This document shows positions 27,440 to 37,131 of a stretch of DNA of 64,000 bases, in pieces (position 1 is the stretch's first letter; each line of letters begins with the position of its first letter). The position numbers and the translations under genes are program-made. The stretch comes from Candidatus Marivariicella framensis (GTDB lineage: Bacteria > Bacteroidota > Bacteroidia > Flavobacteriales > Flavobacteriaceae): assembly GCA_905182735.1 (NCBI GenBank), contig CAJJCT010000019.1, forward strand, positions 41,656-105,655. Reading direction: 5' to 3'. The notes beneath the pieces are model-generated. The model saw only the letters and a list, made by a program, of their open reading frames with translations, was not told where the DNA came from and searched no databases.

Positions 27440-28687
27440 TTAATCCCTTTTAATTAACCTGTAAAGCATCTCAAGCGCTTTATTTGTTGTTTTGCTAATT
27501 ACTCTTTCACGGTGGTTTCCCATTTGATGACATTCACAAAAAACTCCGTCAGGGCTAGATATTGCTATATAAACCTCACCTATTTTTGAAATGTCATCTC
27601 CAGACGTAGGCCCTGCATTACCAGTTGTTGCTATTCCATAATTTGAATTAAATCGCTTTTTTATACCCAAAGCCATAGCTTTTGCTACATCAGAACTAAC
27701 AACTCCTTTTTCTAAAATTAATTCAGCCGGAATATTTAATAATGATATTTTTAATTCGTTTAAATAAGCTATGACGCCACCTTTAAAGAATTTGGAAGCT
27801 CCTGCTTGAGATGTAATAACTGATGATATATTACCTCCGGTACAACTTTCCGCAACTGATAAAGATTTATTTTGAGAGGAAAGAATATTTCCAATCAAAA
27901 CCTCTATTGAACCTTGATCTTCATCTCCAACATATATATCTTTAATTAAGTGCTTCAAGCTTGAAAGTTGCATATCAACTTTTTTTCTAACTTTAATTTC
28001 ACTCATTCCAGATGACGAAAGTCTTAATCTTACCCTGCCTAAACTAGGGAGGTAAGCTAATTTTATAGTATTAGGAAGTTTACTTTCCCAGTCTGAAATT
28101 CTAAGGGCAATTGCACTTTCTCCTAGGCCATAAGTCAGTAATGTTTTATTATAAATAAAAGGCCTATTAAATGATTTTTTTAAAGCGGGTAAAATTGAAT
28201 TTTGCATTAAAGATTTCATCTCATAAGGAACTCCCGGTAAAGCTATAACTTCAACATCTTTTGACGAAAACCACATTCCGGAAGCTGTTCCATATTCATT
28301 TTTAAAAATTTTAGCTTTTGATGGTAAAAGGGCTTGCTCTTTATTCATGTCACTTATTGGAGTAGAAATGAATTTTTTAAATAACTCTTCAATATGATTT
28401 TTAATTTCAGGATACCAAATAAGTTTATCATCAAAATATGATGTTAAGGTATGCTTAGTCACATCATCACTTGTCGGCCCTAAACCTCCAGTTATAATTA
28501 TGATATCTGACGTTTTTCTAGATCTCTCAACGGTATTTATTATATCAGTAGACTTGTCAGAAATTGATGTGATTTGAGAAACAGCAATACCGATAGAGTT
28601 TAATGACTTTGATAAAAAAACAGAATTTGTATTTACAATTTGACCAATTAAAATCTCATCTCCTATGGTAACCAATTCAGCTATCAT
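27440..28687 (-). CDS. cinA: CinA-like competence/damage-inducible protein (NMN amidohydrolase family)
   Basis: The 415-aa protein is a fusion of an N-terminal MoCF/MogA-like domain (MIAELVTIGDEILIGQIVNTN, IITGGLGPTSDDVTK) and a C-terminal CinA/PncC domain from about residue 255 (SLSVAESCTGGNISS, KFFKGGVIAYLNELK, IATTGNAGPTSGD). PncC-type domains deamidate nicotinamide mononucleotide in NAD recycling; the N-terminal domain has ADP-ribose pyrophosphatase activity in studied homologues. It is the last gene of a four-gene minus operon, 5 bp after the FAH gene. Confidence 0.92.
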   Translation of the reverse strand: MIAELVTIGDEILIGQIVNTNSVFLSKSLNSIGIAVSQITSISDKSTDIINTVERSRKTSDIIIITGGLGPTSDDVTKHTLTSYFDDKLIWYPEIKNHIEELFKKFISTPISDMNKEQALLPSKAKIFKNEYGTASGMWFSSKDVEVIALPGVPYEMKSLMQNSILPALKKSFNRPFIYNKTLLTYGLGESAIALRISDWESKLPNTIKLAYLPSLGRVRLRLSSSGMSEIKVRKKVDMQLSSLKHLIKDIYVGDEDQGSIEVLIGNILSSQNKSLSVAESCTGGNISSVITSQAGASKFFKGGVIAYLNELKISLLNIPAELILEKGVVSSDVAKAMALGIKKRFNSNYGIATTGNAGPTSGDDISKIGEVYIAISSPDGVFCECHQMGNHRERVISKTTNKALEMLYRLIKRD

Positions 28688-28692
28688 AATTT

Positions 28693-29301
28693 CTATTTTA
28701 TCTTAATTTGAAAACATTTAATCTCCTCAACAAAACCTTCTAAAACGTCCTCTTTATTTAACCTGCTTACTCCTGCTGGAGTTCCTGTAAAGATTAAATC
28801 TCCTATTTTAAGAGTAAAAAATTGTGAAACATAAGAAATGATTTCATCTATTTTCCACAACATTAAAGAAGTATTTCCCTTTTGAATTAATGTATTATTT
28901 ATGTTTAAATGAAAATTTAAATTATTTAAATTAAATTCATTTTTATTTAACCACTTTCCGATTAGTGCTGAACCATCAAATGATTTTGATTTTTCCCACG
29001 GTAATCCTTTAACTTTTAAATCGTTTTGAAGATCTCGTGCAGTAAAATCAAGACCAACCGTTATGTTTTCATAATACTTATGAGCAAATTTCTGATCAAT
29101 ATACTTGCCAATTCGATTAATTTTAATCACTAATTCTACTTCATGATGGATATCATCTGAAAAGGCAGGCGTAAAAAATGGCTGATTCTTTTGAATTAAT
29201 GAAGTATCTGGCTTCATGAAAACAACTGGATTTTTCGGTTTTTGATTATCCAACTCTTCTATGTGGTCCGTGAAATTTCTTCCAATACAAATTATTTTCA
29301 A
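28693..29301 (-). CDS. Fumarylacetoacetate hydrolase family protein
   Basis: A single FAH domain of 202 aa. The N-terminal KIICIGRNFTDHIEEL and VVFMKPDTSLIQ are family signatures; HHEVELVIKINRIGKYI holds the metal-binding E-x-E, with FTARDLQNDLKVKGLPWEKSKSFD and GDLIFTGTPAGVSRL. This matches FAHD1-type acylpyruvase/oxaloacetate decarboxylases, with the exact substrate unknown. The start codon is TTG: an in-frame stop lies a few codons upstream and the homologous MKIICIGRN begins exactly there. It sits between the exonuclease and cinA with 5-6 bp gaps. Confidence 0.88.
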   Translation of the reverse strand: MKIICIGRNFTDHIEELDNQKPKNPVVFMKPDTSLIQKNQPFFTPAFSDDIHHEVELVIKINRIGKYIDQKFAHKYYENITVGLDFTARDLQNDLKVKGLPWEKSKSFDGSALIGKWLNKNEFNLNNLNFHLNINNTLIQKGNTSLMLWKIDEIISYVSQFFTLKIGDLIFTGTPAGVSRLNKEDVLEGFVEEIKCFQIKIK

Positions 29302-29307
29302 AATTAT

Positions 29308-30081
29308 TTATTTTTGAAGATTACTTTTACGCATTCTGATTTGTGTTAATATTTTTTTTGTGTACATAGGAAACTCTGCCTTTAATAACCAGCCAAAATA
29401 TCCAGGTTCTTTTTCTAAAATATAATCAACCGTTTGTCCTTTATGTTTTCCGAATGAGAAACACTCTTCACCTTCTTTATTAAAAACTATGTATCCAGCA
29501 AAATCAGCAGTTTTTCTTCTGGTAGTAAAGTCGCTCAAAAAAGACATGGATGGCTCTAAATCATTATACCTGTCAAGTTGAGACATGAGGACGTCAAAAG
29601 TGGCTTGAGTATCCTCCATTGCTGAATGAGCATTTTCAAGCTTTTTATCACAATAGAATTTAAGAGCTGCTGTAAGATTCCTTTGTTCCATTTTATGAAA
29701 AATAGTTTGCACGTCTATTGTTTTTAAGTTTTTTGTTGAGAAATCTATCTCTGATCTTAAAAACTCTTCCATTAAAAGTGGAATATCGAACCTGTCAGAA
29801 TTATACCCTGCCAAATCACACCCTTTAATAAAATTATAAATGATTTTAGAAATTTCTTTAAAAGTTGGAGCGTCAGCAACTTTATCATTAGTTATTCCGT
29901 GAATTTCTGAAACCTCTAGAGGAATTTGCATTTCAGGATTAACTAGCCAAACCTGTTTTTCTATTTTTTCATCAGGGTGTAATTTCAAAATTGCCATTTC
30001 AACTATTCGATCGTTTGTAATATTTATTCCTGTTGTTTCAAGATCAAAAAAACAAAGTGGTCTTTCTATTTTTAATTTCAT
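29308..30081 (-). CDS. 3'-5' exonuclease (DnaQ/ExoX-like, DEDDh)
   Basis: A 257-aa DEDDh exonuclease. Exo I is CFFDLETTGINITNDRIVEMAI (D13, E15), exo II YNSDRFDIPLLMEEF, and exo III NAHSAMEDTQATFDVL with the catalytic His and Asp. The C-terminal part (GKHKGQTVDYILEKEPGYFG) resembles the ExoX-like C-terminal domain. Likely a repair or proofreading-type nuclease rather than the Pol III epsilon subunit itself, though no context decides. It begins 1 bp after the E2 stop. Confidence 0.88.
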   Translation of the reverse strand: MKLKIERPLCFFDLETTGINITNDRIVEMAILKLHPDEKIEKQVWLVNPEMQIPLEVSEIHGITNDKVADAPTFKEISKIIYNFIKGCDLAGYNSDRFDIPLLMEEFLRSEIDFSTKNLKTIDVQTIFHKMEQRNLTAALKFYCDKKLENAHSAMEDTQATFDVLMSQLDRYNDLEPSMSFLSDFTTRRKTADFAGYIVFNKEGEECFSFGKHKGQTVDYILEKEPGYFGWLLKAEFPMYTKKILTQIRMRKSNLQK

Positions 30082-30082
30082 T

Positions 30083-31393
30083 TTAAAAAGAAAAATTTAG
30101 ATCCCATTGTTCTAGATAATTTGCAATATTTTTTGCAAACTGTCCCCCAACAGCTCCATTAATGATTCTATGATCATAACTATGAGATAATATTAGTTTT
30201 TTTCTGATTCCAATATAATCTCCTTTTGATGTTTCAATAACTGAGGGCATTTTTCTAATTACACCAATTGCTAAAATCCCTACTTGCGGTTGATTGATAA
30301 TCGGAGTACCCATAATCGAACCAAAATTACCCACGTTAGTAACAGTGTATGTTCCATCTTGAACATCTTCAGGTAAAAGTTGATTATTTCTTGCACGATA
30401 AGACAAGTCGTTGACTGCTTTTGTTAGACCAATTAAGTTTAAATGGTCTGCATTTTTTATGACAGGAACAATTAAGTTTCCATCTGACAAAGATGTAGCC
30501 ATTCCAATGTTTATATTTCTTTTCTGAAATATTGATTCACCTTGTAAAGAGCTGTTTAGAATAGGAAAATCTCTTAATGCTTTAATTACTGCTAAAATAA
30601 ATAAAGGTGTAAAAGTTAATTTTTCTTGAGTTTGACTAAAAAACGATTTTTTTATCTTTTCTCTCCATTCCCACAAATTAGTTACATCAACTTCAACAAA
30701 AGACTGAACATGTGCAGAAGTTTTTTTACTTTCAACCATGTGATTAGCTATTAATTTGCCCATACGTGACATTTCAATTAACTGTCCTCTAGATCCAACA
30801 TCTTCAGTGTATGATTTTTTTGAATCAGAAATTGGTTCTGAAATAAATGGTCTTTTGGAATTTAGATATTTTAAAATATCTTTTTTAGTTACTCTTTTAT
30901 CTTTTCCTGTTCCAAAAATATTTTCTAGCTCTTCATTAGATAAGTTTTCTTTTTTAGCAATACTCTTTACTAATGGAGAATAAAAACGTTTAATTTCTGT
31001 AGGGATAGAATTAATTACAGATTCAGCTTTATCAAAAAGATTAGATGTCTCATGAACTATTGATGATTCAACAATAGGTTTGGTTTCAACTAAATCCTCA
31101 GTAATATTTTTTACACTTTTATAATTATTTGTAATATTTTCATTTTTCAAATCGTCACTCTCAATTACAGCTATAACCTCTCCAACCTTAATTGTATCAT
31201 CTATATTGAAGCGTTTTTCTATTAACTTACCTGAAAATTCTGAAGGAACATCAGAGTCAACTTTATCAGTAGCTATTTCAACAATAGACTCGTCAGCATC
31301 AATGATGTCACCAACTTCTTTAAGCCAAGTTATTAATGTAGCTTCAGCAACACTTTCTCCCATTTTTGGGAGTTTTAAAAAATACTTACCCAT
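30083..31393 (-). CDS. 2-oxo acid dehydrogenase dihydrolipoyl acyltransferase (E2)
   Basis: The 436-aa protein has one N-terminal lipoyl domain (MGKYFLKLPKMGESVAEATL, lipoyl Lys in EIATDKVDSDVP), a long linker, a peripheral-subunit-binding domain (SPLVKSIAKKENLSNEELENIFG, about 143-178), and the catalytic core from about 205 ending in LSHSYDHRIINGAVGG with the active-site His. E1 and E3 are not adjacent. Features such as KLPKMGESVAEAT suggest a branched-chain or generic 2-oxo acid complex rather than PDH. Substrate unresolved. First gene of the E2-exonuclease-FAH-cinA operon. Confidence 0.93.
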   Translation of the reverse strand: MGKYFLKLPKMGESVAEATLITWLKEVGDIIDADESIVEIATDKVDSDVPSEFSGKLIEKRFNIDDTIKVGEVIAVIESDDLKNENITNNYKSVKNITEDLVETKPIVESSIVHETSNLFDKAESVINSIPTEIKRFYSPLVKSIAKKENLSNEELENIFGTGKDKRVTKKDILKYLNSKRPFISEPISDSKKSYTEDVGSRGQLIEMSRMGKLIANHMVESKKTSAHVQSFVEVDVTNLWEWREKIKKSFFSQTQEKLTFTPLFILAVIKALRDFPILNSSLQGESIFQKRNINIGMATSLSDGNLIVPVIKNADHLNLIGLTKAVNDLSYRARNNQLLPEDVQDGTYTVTNVGNFGSIMGTPIINQPQVGILAIGVIRKMPSVIETSKGDYIGIRKKLILSHSYDHRIINGAVGGQFAKNIANYLEQWDLNFSF

Positions 31394-31408
31394 ACTTAAT
31401 TATTAAAA

Positions 31409-31416
31409 CAAAAGTA
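31409..31416 (-). promoter_or_regulatory. Bacteroidota -7 box TACTTTTG before the E2 operon
   Basis: This minus-strand TAnnTTTG match lies 15 bases before the E2 ATG. It is immediately downstream of recR on the same strand, so the operon need not rely on recR transcription. Confidence 0.5.
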
Positions 31417-31439
31417 CCAAAATTATGAATAAAGCACTA

Positions 31440-32057
31440 CTATTCCGTTATTGAACTTTCATAAGGTATTCTTCTAGAAATACTTCTGCCTAATGTCACT
31501 TCATCAGCATATTCTAATTCATCTCCAACTGAAATTCCTCTTGCAATAGTAGTTATTTTAATGTCAAAATCAGAAAGCGTTTTAAAAATATAAAAGTTAG
31601 TAGTATCAGCTTCTAATGTACTACTAAGTGCTAAAATTAATTCATTAATTTCTTTAGATTTTACTTTTTCAACTAATGAATTAATGTTAAGATCATTTGG
31701 ACCCACACCTTCAATTGGAGAAATTATTCCTCCTAAAACATGATATAGTCCATTATATTGATTAGTGTTTTCAATAGCCATAACATCTCTTATATCTTCA
31801 ACAATACACAGTAATTTTTTATTACGTTTTTCGTTAGAACATATTTCACAAATGTTATTTTCAGATAAATTATGACACTTTTCACAATAACCAATTTCAT
31901 TTCTTAATTTTTCTAATGTTTTAGCTAATAATATCGTGTTTTCTTTTGGTTGTTTGAGTAAATACAAAGCAAGTCTGAGTGCTGATCTTTTACCTATTCC
32001 TGGTAATCTAGATATTTCATCTACAGCATCTGATAATAATTTTGAAGAAAATTCCAT
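31440..32057 (-). CDS. recR: Recombination protein RecR
   Basis: It is a recombination mediator of the RecFOR pathway that loads RecA on gapped DNA. The 205 aa include an N-terminal HhH ([19 protein letters not shown]), a zinc finger with Cys at about 58, 61, 70 and 73 ([17 protein letters not shown]), and a Toprim domain ([31 protein letters not shown]). I replaced the track's upstream start (MIFLYFCIM) with the ATG of MEFSSKLL, the family start. Divergent from the symporter gene. Confidence 0.95.
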   Translation of the reverse strand: MEFSSKLLSDAVDEISRLPGIGKRSALRLALYLLKQPKENTILLAKTLEKLRNEIGYCEKCHNLSENNICEICSNEKRNKKLLCIVEDIRDVMAIENTNQYNGLYHVLGGIISPIEGVGPNDLNINSLVEKVKSKEINELILALSSTLEADTTNFYIFKTLSDFDIKITTIARGISVGDELEYADEVTLGRSISRRIPYESSITE

Positions 32058-32061
32058 TATA

Positions 32062-32077
32062 CAAAAATACAAAAATA
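32062..32077 (-). promoter_or_regulatory. recR: Tandem -7 boxes TATTTTTGTATTTTTG before recR
   Basis: Two perfect TAnnTTTG copies lie head to tail on the minus strand. The distal copy (32070-32077) has workable spacing to the ATG; the proximal copy would give an almost leaderless mRNA. Confidence 0.45.
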
Positions 32078-32098
32078 TCATATGGAAAAAGGTTTTTC

Positions 32099-32106
32099 TA
32101 TATTTG
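32099..32106 (+). promoter_or_regulatory. Bacteroidota -7 box TATATTTG before the symporter
   Basis: The match lies inside the 5' extension predicted by the ORF track and 14 bases before the second ATG. It supports starting the symporter at that second ATG. Confidence 0.4.
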
Positions 32107-32120
32107 CCTTTTACCCATAT

Positions 32121-33614
32121 ATGCAGTCACCTGAAATTATATTAAGTCTTATTCTTGGATATTTTTTAGTATTAATTATAATATCAAAATATACAAGTCA
32201 AGAAGCCTCTAATTCTACATTTTTTAATGCAAATAAAAAAGCGCCTTGGCTCCTTGTTGCTTATGGAATGGTTGGCGCTAGTTTATCAGGAGTGACATTT
32301 ATTTCAGTTCCTGGATGGGTAGAAGAATCTCAACTAACTTATTTTCAAGTAGTTATAGGTTACTTAATTGGTTATATTATTGTAGCATTTGTTCTCTTAC
32401 CTGTTTATTACAAAAATAATGTTACGTCTATTTATGAATATCTCAATATAAGATTTGGTCCAAAAACTCAGAAAACCGGAGCTTTTTTCTTTTTTATATC
32501 TAGAGTTCTTGGAGCTGCATTTAGGCTGTTTTTAGTTGCTTTAGTCTTATATCAATATGTTTTTAAAATGTGGGGTGTGCCTTTTGAAATAAGTGTTATA
32601 CTATCCGTTTTATTAATATGGGTCTATACACGAAAGGGAGGAATTAATACAATCATCTGGACAGACACTCTTCAGACAACATTAATGATATTGTCAGTTA
32701 TTTTATCTATAAGCTACATATTAACTGAATTAGATTTAAGTTTATTAACATTTATAGAAAGTGATTCATTTAAAAACATGAGTCAATTGTTTGTTACTGA
32801 TGACTTCAATGAAAGTAATTATTTCATAAAATCTATAATCGGTGGAGCTTTTATTACAATTTGTATGACTGGATTAGATCAGGATATGATGCAAAAAAAC
32901 TTAGCTTGTAAAGATTTGATTTCTGCTCAAAAAAATATGATTTCTTTCAGTTTTGTCTTGGTTTTTATTACATTTTTATTTTTAATATTAGGGGTTTTAT
33001 TATACACCTATTCATATGAGATGGGTATAAATATTCCTCTATTTGAAGGCAAAAAAAGTACTGACCTGCTTTTTCCAGAAATTGCCTTGAATCATAATTT
33101 AGGAGCTGCTGTTGGAATTACTTTTATCTTGGGTCTAGTTGCGGCAGCCTACAGTAGTGCTGATAGTGCCTTGACGTCTTTAACAACTTCGTTTTGTATA
33201 GATTTTATAAATATTGATCAGTATAAGCCAGAAATACAAAAATCTATTCGAGTTAAAGCACATATTGGAATGAGTATTTTGCTGATTATAGTTGTTATAA
33301 TTTTTAAACATGTATTAGACCGAAATGTAATTGACAGCCTTTTGACAGTTGCTTCTTATACCTACGGACCATTACTAGGAATTTTTTCTTTGGGTATATT
33401 TACTAATTATAAAATTGATGATAAAAAAGTTTTATGGATTAGCCTACTGTCAGTTTTTATAATAAGTCTACCTAAACTCCTTTTTTATATAGGGTGGGTT
33501 TCCACAGAAAACTTGTGGGGTTATAAAATTGGTTATGAATTACTTCCATTAAATGGTTTAATCACGTTTATCTGTTTAATATTGGTTGGTAGAAAGCAAA
33601 ACCAAAGTACATGA
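32121..33614 (+). CDS. Sodium:solute symporter family transporter
   Basis: An inner-membrane SSF (LeuT-fold) Na+-coupled transporter, about 497 aa with roughly 13 predicted spans. Typical stretches: [20 protein letters not shown] (span 1), [59 protein letters not shown], and [25 protein letters not shown] (Na+-site-like S/T). Substrate unknown. The track starts 13 codons earlier ([13 protein letters not shown]). I choose the ATG of MQSPEII since it begins at the family's first helix and lies just after a -7 box. It overlaps the convergent CoA-binding gene by 39 bp. Confidence 0.88.
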   Translation: MQSPEIILSLILGYFLVLIIISKYTSQEASNSTFFNANKKAPWLLVAYGMVGASLSGVTFISVPGWVEESQLTYFQVVIGYLIGYIIVAFVLLPVYYKNNVTSIYEYLNIRFGPKTQKTGAFFFFISRVLGAAFRLFLVALVLYQYVFKMWGVPFEISVILSVLLIWVYTRKGGINTIIWTDTLQTTLMILSVILSISYILTELDLSLLTFIESDSFKNMSQLFVTDDFNESNYFIKSIIGGAFITICMTGLDQDMMQKNLACKDLISAQKNMISFSFVLVFITFLFLILGVLLYTYSYEMGINIPLFEGKKSTDLLFPEIALNHNLGAAVGITFILGLVAAAYSSADSALTSLTTSFCIDFINIDQYKPEIQKSIRVKAHIGMSILLIIVVIIFKHVLDRNVIDSLLTVASYTYGPLLGIFSLGIFTNYKIDDKKVLWISLLSVFIISLPKLLFYIGWVSTENLWGYKIGYELLPLNGLITFICLILVGRKQNQST

Positions 33615-33941
33615 GTTTTCACACTCAACACCTTTATAAGAGAAATATTTAAATAATTTAGGGTTTTCTGTTCCAGGATTAAAAATTACTCTTCTTGGAG
33701 AAATATCTATAATTGAATCAACATATTGATCTTGAAGTTTAATATTTAAATAAACACTTATAGTATCAATTTTAGCACCTTTAGGGAAATTGTTTAGAAT
33801 CTTAACTCCATGAGTTTCTCCAATGTTTTTTCCAACTGCAAAAACTTTAATTTTATTACTTACAAGTTTTTTTATTGCTTTATTAGAATACCTTAATTCA
33901 TTTAATGAAGCTCCAAGAATCAATGTAGATTTAGCTACCAT
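33576..33941 (-). CDS. CoA-binding domain protein
   Basis: A 121-aa single Rossmann CoA_binding domain: STLILGASLNELRYSNKAIKKL, VFAVGKNIGE, and IIDISPRRVIFNPGTENPKLF near the C-terminus. Short stand-alone versions are common in Bacteroidota, with unproven function. I start at MVAKSTL, not the upstream MGKYHYQ of the track. That gives a 7-bp overlap with fabH, consistent with coupling. Its tail reads into the end of the symporter gene on the opposite strand. Confidence 0.82.
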   Translation of the reverse strand: MVAKSTLILGASLNELRYSNKAIKKLVSNKIKVFAVGKNIGETHGVKILNNFPKGAKIDTISVYLNIKLQDQYVDSIIDISPRRVIFNPGTENPKLFKYFSYKGVECENSCTLVLLSTNQY

Positions 33942-34942
33942 TTGATAATGGTACTTCCCCATGAAAAACCAGCTCCAAACGCAGCTAAAACTACAATATC
34001 ACCTTCTTTTACTTTGCCTTCCTCCCAAGCTTCAGTTAAAGCAATAGGAATAGAGGCTGCTGTAGTATTTCCATATCTCATTATATTATTATAAACTTGA
34101 TCATTTCTTAATTTTAATTTTCTTTGAATAAATTGAGAAATTCTAAGGTTAGCTTGATGTGGAATTAGCAGACCTATGTCTTCAGTTTTTAAGTTATTAT
34201 GGTTTAAACCAGTATTAATCACTTCTTCAAAACGAGAAATTGCATTTTTAAAAACTACTTTTCCGTTCATGTAAGGATAATATGATGAATCCTCGGGATC
34301 ATTTTCAGAAACTATTTCTGTCACCCATTTATTTGTGTTCGGAGCAATCATAACCAAATCATCAGCATGCTCACCCTCAGAGTGCAAATGTGAAGACAAA
34401 ATACCTGAATCTTTAGATTGACTTCTTGTTACAACAGCAGCTCCTGCACCATCTCCAAAAATAACAGCAATATCTCGACCTCTTGTGGTCATGTCTATAG
34501 CTCCAGATTGAGTTTCTGATCCAATTACAAGTATATTTTTATACATTCCTGTTTTTATGAATTGATCTGCTGTTGCCATTCCATAAACAAAGCCTGAACA
34601 TGCGTTTCTTATATCCATAGCCGGACATGTAGGGATGTTTAAAATTTTTTGAACAAAAACACCTGAGCCTGGCATATAATAATCCGGGCTTAAAGTAGCA
34701 AAAAGAATAAGGTCAATTTCATTAGCTGACATATTTGCATTTTTAAGTGCAATCTTTGCGGCTTTAGCACCCATAGATGCTGTTGTGTTTCCATCTCCTT
34801 TAACAATATGCCTTCTTTCCTCAATCCCAGTTCTTTCAATAATCCATTCGTTAGAAGTTTCAATTTTTTTTGCTAAATCTTCATTTGTCACAATATTGTC
34901 AGGAAGAAACTTTCCTAATCCTACTATTTTTGAATTATACAT
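33935..34942 (-). CDS. fabH: 3-oxoacyl-[acyl-carrier-protein] synthase III
   Basis: It starts fatty-acid synthesis by condensing acyl-CoA with malonyl-ACP. The 335-aa thiolase fold has the catalytic triad: Cys115 in DIRNACSGFVYG, His in LIPHQANLRIS (about 260) and Asn in RYGNTTAASIPIAL (about 290). The C-terminal end VLAAFGAGFSWGSTIIKW is typical. The CoA-binding gene overlaps its end. FabH substrate choice affects branched-chain lipids, but the pocket cannot be judged here. PlsX and RpmF, often adjacent, are not present. Confidence 0.94.
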   Translation of the reverse strand: MYNSKIVGLGKFLPDNIVTNEDLAKKIETSNEWIIERTGIEERRHIVKGDGNTTASMGAKAAKIALKNANMSANEIDLILFATLSPDYYMPGSGVFVQKILNIPTCPAMDIRNACSGFVYGMATADQFIKTGMYKNILVIGSETQSGAIDMTTRGRDIAVIFGDGAGAAVVTRSQSKDSGILSSHLHSEGEHADDLVMIAPNTNKWVTEIVSENDPEDSSYYPYMNGKVVFKNAISRFEEVINTGLNHNNLKTEDIGLLIPHQANLRISQFIQRKLKLRNDQVYNNIMRYGNTTAASIPIALTEAWEEGKVKEGDIVVLAAFGAGFSWGSTIIKW

Positions 34943-35079
34943 GTTTTATCTTTTACCAATGCAATTTATTTAAAATAAGCTTAAAAATCATATTATATTA
35001 ATTTTATATAGTGCCAAAATGTCATTATTTATTAATTGGTATTTTTTTTGAATAGAATAAATAAATAAAATAAATAAAT

Positions 35080-36960
35080 ATGTCAAAAGGTAAAATCAAT
35101 GTAGCGGTAGAAAATATATTTCCGCTAATTAAAAAATTTCTATACAGTGATCATGAAATTTTCTTGAGAGAACTTATTTCAAATGCAACTGATGCGACAA
35201 CAAAATTAGCTCACCTGAGTAGTATAGGAGAGATAAAAGGAGATATAGGATTACCAAAAATTGAAATTAAAATTGATTCTAAAAAGAAAACTTTACGTGT
35301 AATTGACCAGGGTGTAGGAATGTCAATGGATGAAGTTAATAAATATATTAATGAAGTTGCTTTCTCTGGAGCTGAGGAGTTTTTAGAAAAATATAAAGAC
35401 ACAGCCCAAGATTCAGGGATTATAGGGCACTTTGGTCTTGGGTTTTATTCAGCTTTTATGGTAGCTGACAAAGTAGAAATTATAACTAAATCTCATCAAA
35501 AAGAAACAGGTGCTCATTGGACATGCGATGGATCTCCAGAATACAACCTTGTCAAATCTGACAAAAAAGAAAGAGGAACAGAGGTTATACTTCATATATC
35601 CAAGGATTCAAAAGAATTTCTAGAAGAATCTCGAATCAGAGAGCTTCTTGTTAAGTATAACAAATTTATGCCTATACCTATTAAATTGGGTACTAAAGAA
35701 GTTGAGATTCCACTTCCAGAAGGAGCTCCTGAAGATCAAAAGCCAGAAAAAGAAACTATTGATGATATCATCAATAACTCTAATCCTGCATGGACAAAAA
35801 CCCCTAAAGAACTAAGTGATGATGATTATAACAGTTTCTACAGGGAACTTTATCCAAATCAATTTGAAACACCCCTATTTAATATTCATTTAAATGTTGA
35901 CTACCCTTTTCATTTGACAGGAATCTTATATTTTCCTAAAATCAATAATGATATAAATGTCCAAAAAGACAGAATACAATTATATCAAAATCAAGTTTTT
36001 GTAACTGATAATGTTGAAGGAATTGTTCCTGAATTTCTTACTTTGCTTAGAGGTGTAATTGATTCACCTGATATCCCGTTAAACGTTTCAAGAAGTTACC
36101 TTCAGGCTGACGGTGCAGTTAAAAAAATAAGTAATTATATAACAAGAAAAGTCGGTGATAAGCTAAGTAGTTTATTCAAAAAAGACAGGAAAGCATTTGA
36201 GGAAAAATGGAATGACATAAAAGTAGTCATTGAATATGGGATGCTGAGTGAGGATAAGTTTTTTGAAAAGGCAGAAAAATTTGCTCTATATCCAACAACA
36301 AAAGGTGAGTTTTTAACATATGGAGAACTAGAAGAAAAAATTAAAACAACTCAAACTGATAAAGATGATAAATTAGTTATTCTTTATACGAGTAACATCG
36401 AGGAACAGCATAGTTATATATCATCTGCTGAGGATAAAGGGTATACCGTACTTTTACTTGACTCACCTATAATTTCACATTTGATTCAAAAAATGGAAGG
36501 AAGCAAAGACAAGATAAGTTTTGCTAGAGTTGATGGAGATTCAATTGAAAATCTAATTAAAAAAGATGAGGTAATTATATCTAAACTTTCTGATAAAGAA
36601 AAAGAAAAACTTAAGCCTATGATCGAAGAAATAGTTAAGGAAAATGGTTATATCGTTCAAATGGAATCAATGGATAGCAAATCATTACCTTTTGTTTTAG
36701 CTCAGCCTGAATTTATGAGAAGAATGAAAGAAATGCAACAAAATGGTGGAAGCGGAATGATGGGTAATATGCCCGAAATGTATACCCTACTAGTTAACAC
36801 TAATCATGAGTTAATAAGTGATATTCTCAAAACTAAGGCTGCAAAAAAAAGAGAAAGACTTATAATTCAAGCTCTAGATTTAGCAAAACTTTCACAAGGA
36901 CTATTAAAAGGAGAGGCTCTAACAAAGTTTCTTCAAAGGAGTCTTGATTTAATTAAATAG
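35080..36960 (+). CDS. htpG: Molecular chaperone HtpG (Hsp90)
   Basis: A cytosolic Hsp90 of 626 aa. The GHKL ATPase domain shows FLRELISNATDATTKL, DQGVGMSMDEVNKYI and GIIGHFGLGFYSAFMVADKV. The middle domain has RVDYPFH-like LNVDYPFHLTGILYFPK and VQKDRIQLYQNQVFV, SRSYLQADG; the C-terminal dimer region ends near LLKGEALTKFLQRSLDL. It is monocistronic: a long perfect hairpin follows the stop. The leader is AATAAATAAATAAAATAAATAA just before the ATG, with no G-rich ribosome-binding site, as usual in Bacteroidota. Confidence 0.96.
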   Translation: MSKGKINVAVENIFPLIKKFLYSDHEIFLRELISNATDATTKLAHLSSIGEIKGDIGLPKIEIKIDSKKKTLRVIDQGVGMSMDEVNKYINEVAFSGAEEFLEKYKDTAQDSGIIGHFGLGFYSAFMVADKVEIITKSHQKETGAHWTCDGSPEYNLVKSDKKERGTEVILHISKDSKEFLEESRIRELLVKYNKFMPIPIKLGTKEVEIPLPEGAPEDQKPEKETIDDIINNSNPAWTKTPKELSDDDYNSFYRELYPNQFETPLFNIHLNVDYPFHLTGILYFPKINNDINVQKDRIQLYQNQVFVTDNVEGIVPEFLTLLRGVIDSPDIPLNVSRSYLQADGAVKKISNYITRKVGDKLSSLFKKDRKAFEEKWNDIKVVIEYGMLSEDKFFEKAEKFALYPTTKGEFLTYGELEEKIKTTQTDKDDKLVILYTSNIEEQHSYISSAEDKGYTVLLLDSPIISHLIQKMEGSKDKISFARVDGDSIENLIKKDEVIISKLSDKEKEKLKPMIEEIVKENGYIVQMESMDSKSLPFVLAQPEFMRRMKEMQQNGGSGMMGNMPEMYTLLVNTNHELISDILKTKAAKKRERLIIQALDLAKLSQGLLKGEALTKFLQRSLDLIK

Positions 36961-36971
36961 TTGTTACCCTA

Positions 36972-37004
36972 ATAAGAGTTCATTACACAATAATGAACTC
37001 TTAT
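36972..37004 (+). terminator. Hairpin terminator after htpG
   Basis: A perfect 14-bp stem ATAAGAGTTCATTA/TAATGAACTCTTAT with loop CACAA, 11 bases after the htpG stop. The following sequence is T-rich but lacks a long T run, so termination may be partial or the hairpin may protect the 3' end. Confidence 0.65.
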
Positions 37005-37131
37005 ACTTTAAAGATTATTTGGATCTCAAGAATTTAAATTAAATTTAAAAAATATTCATTAAACCTTTTAACAATTATTTAGTCAATATAGTTGTGATTA
37101 ACAACTGTACTTTTTTTAACAATAAATCGAG

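Noticed and set aside
32082-32120. N-terminal extension [13 protein letters not shown] of the symporter
   Set aside because: It contains a -7 box and lies before the family's first helix; the later ATG fits better.
35056-35080. AATAAATAAATAAAATAAATAA before htpG
   Set aside because: Looks like a typical A-rich Bacteroidota translation leader, not a repeat element.
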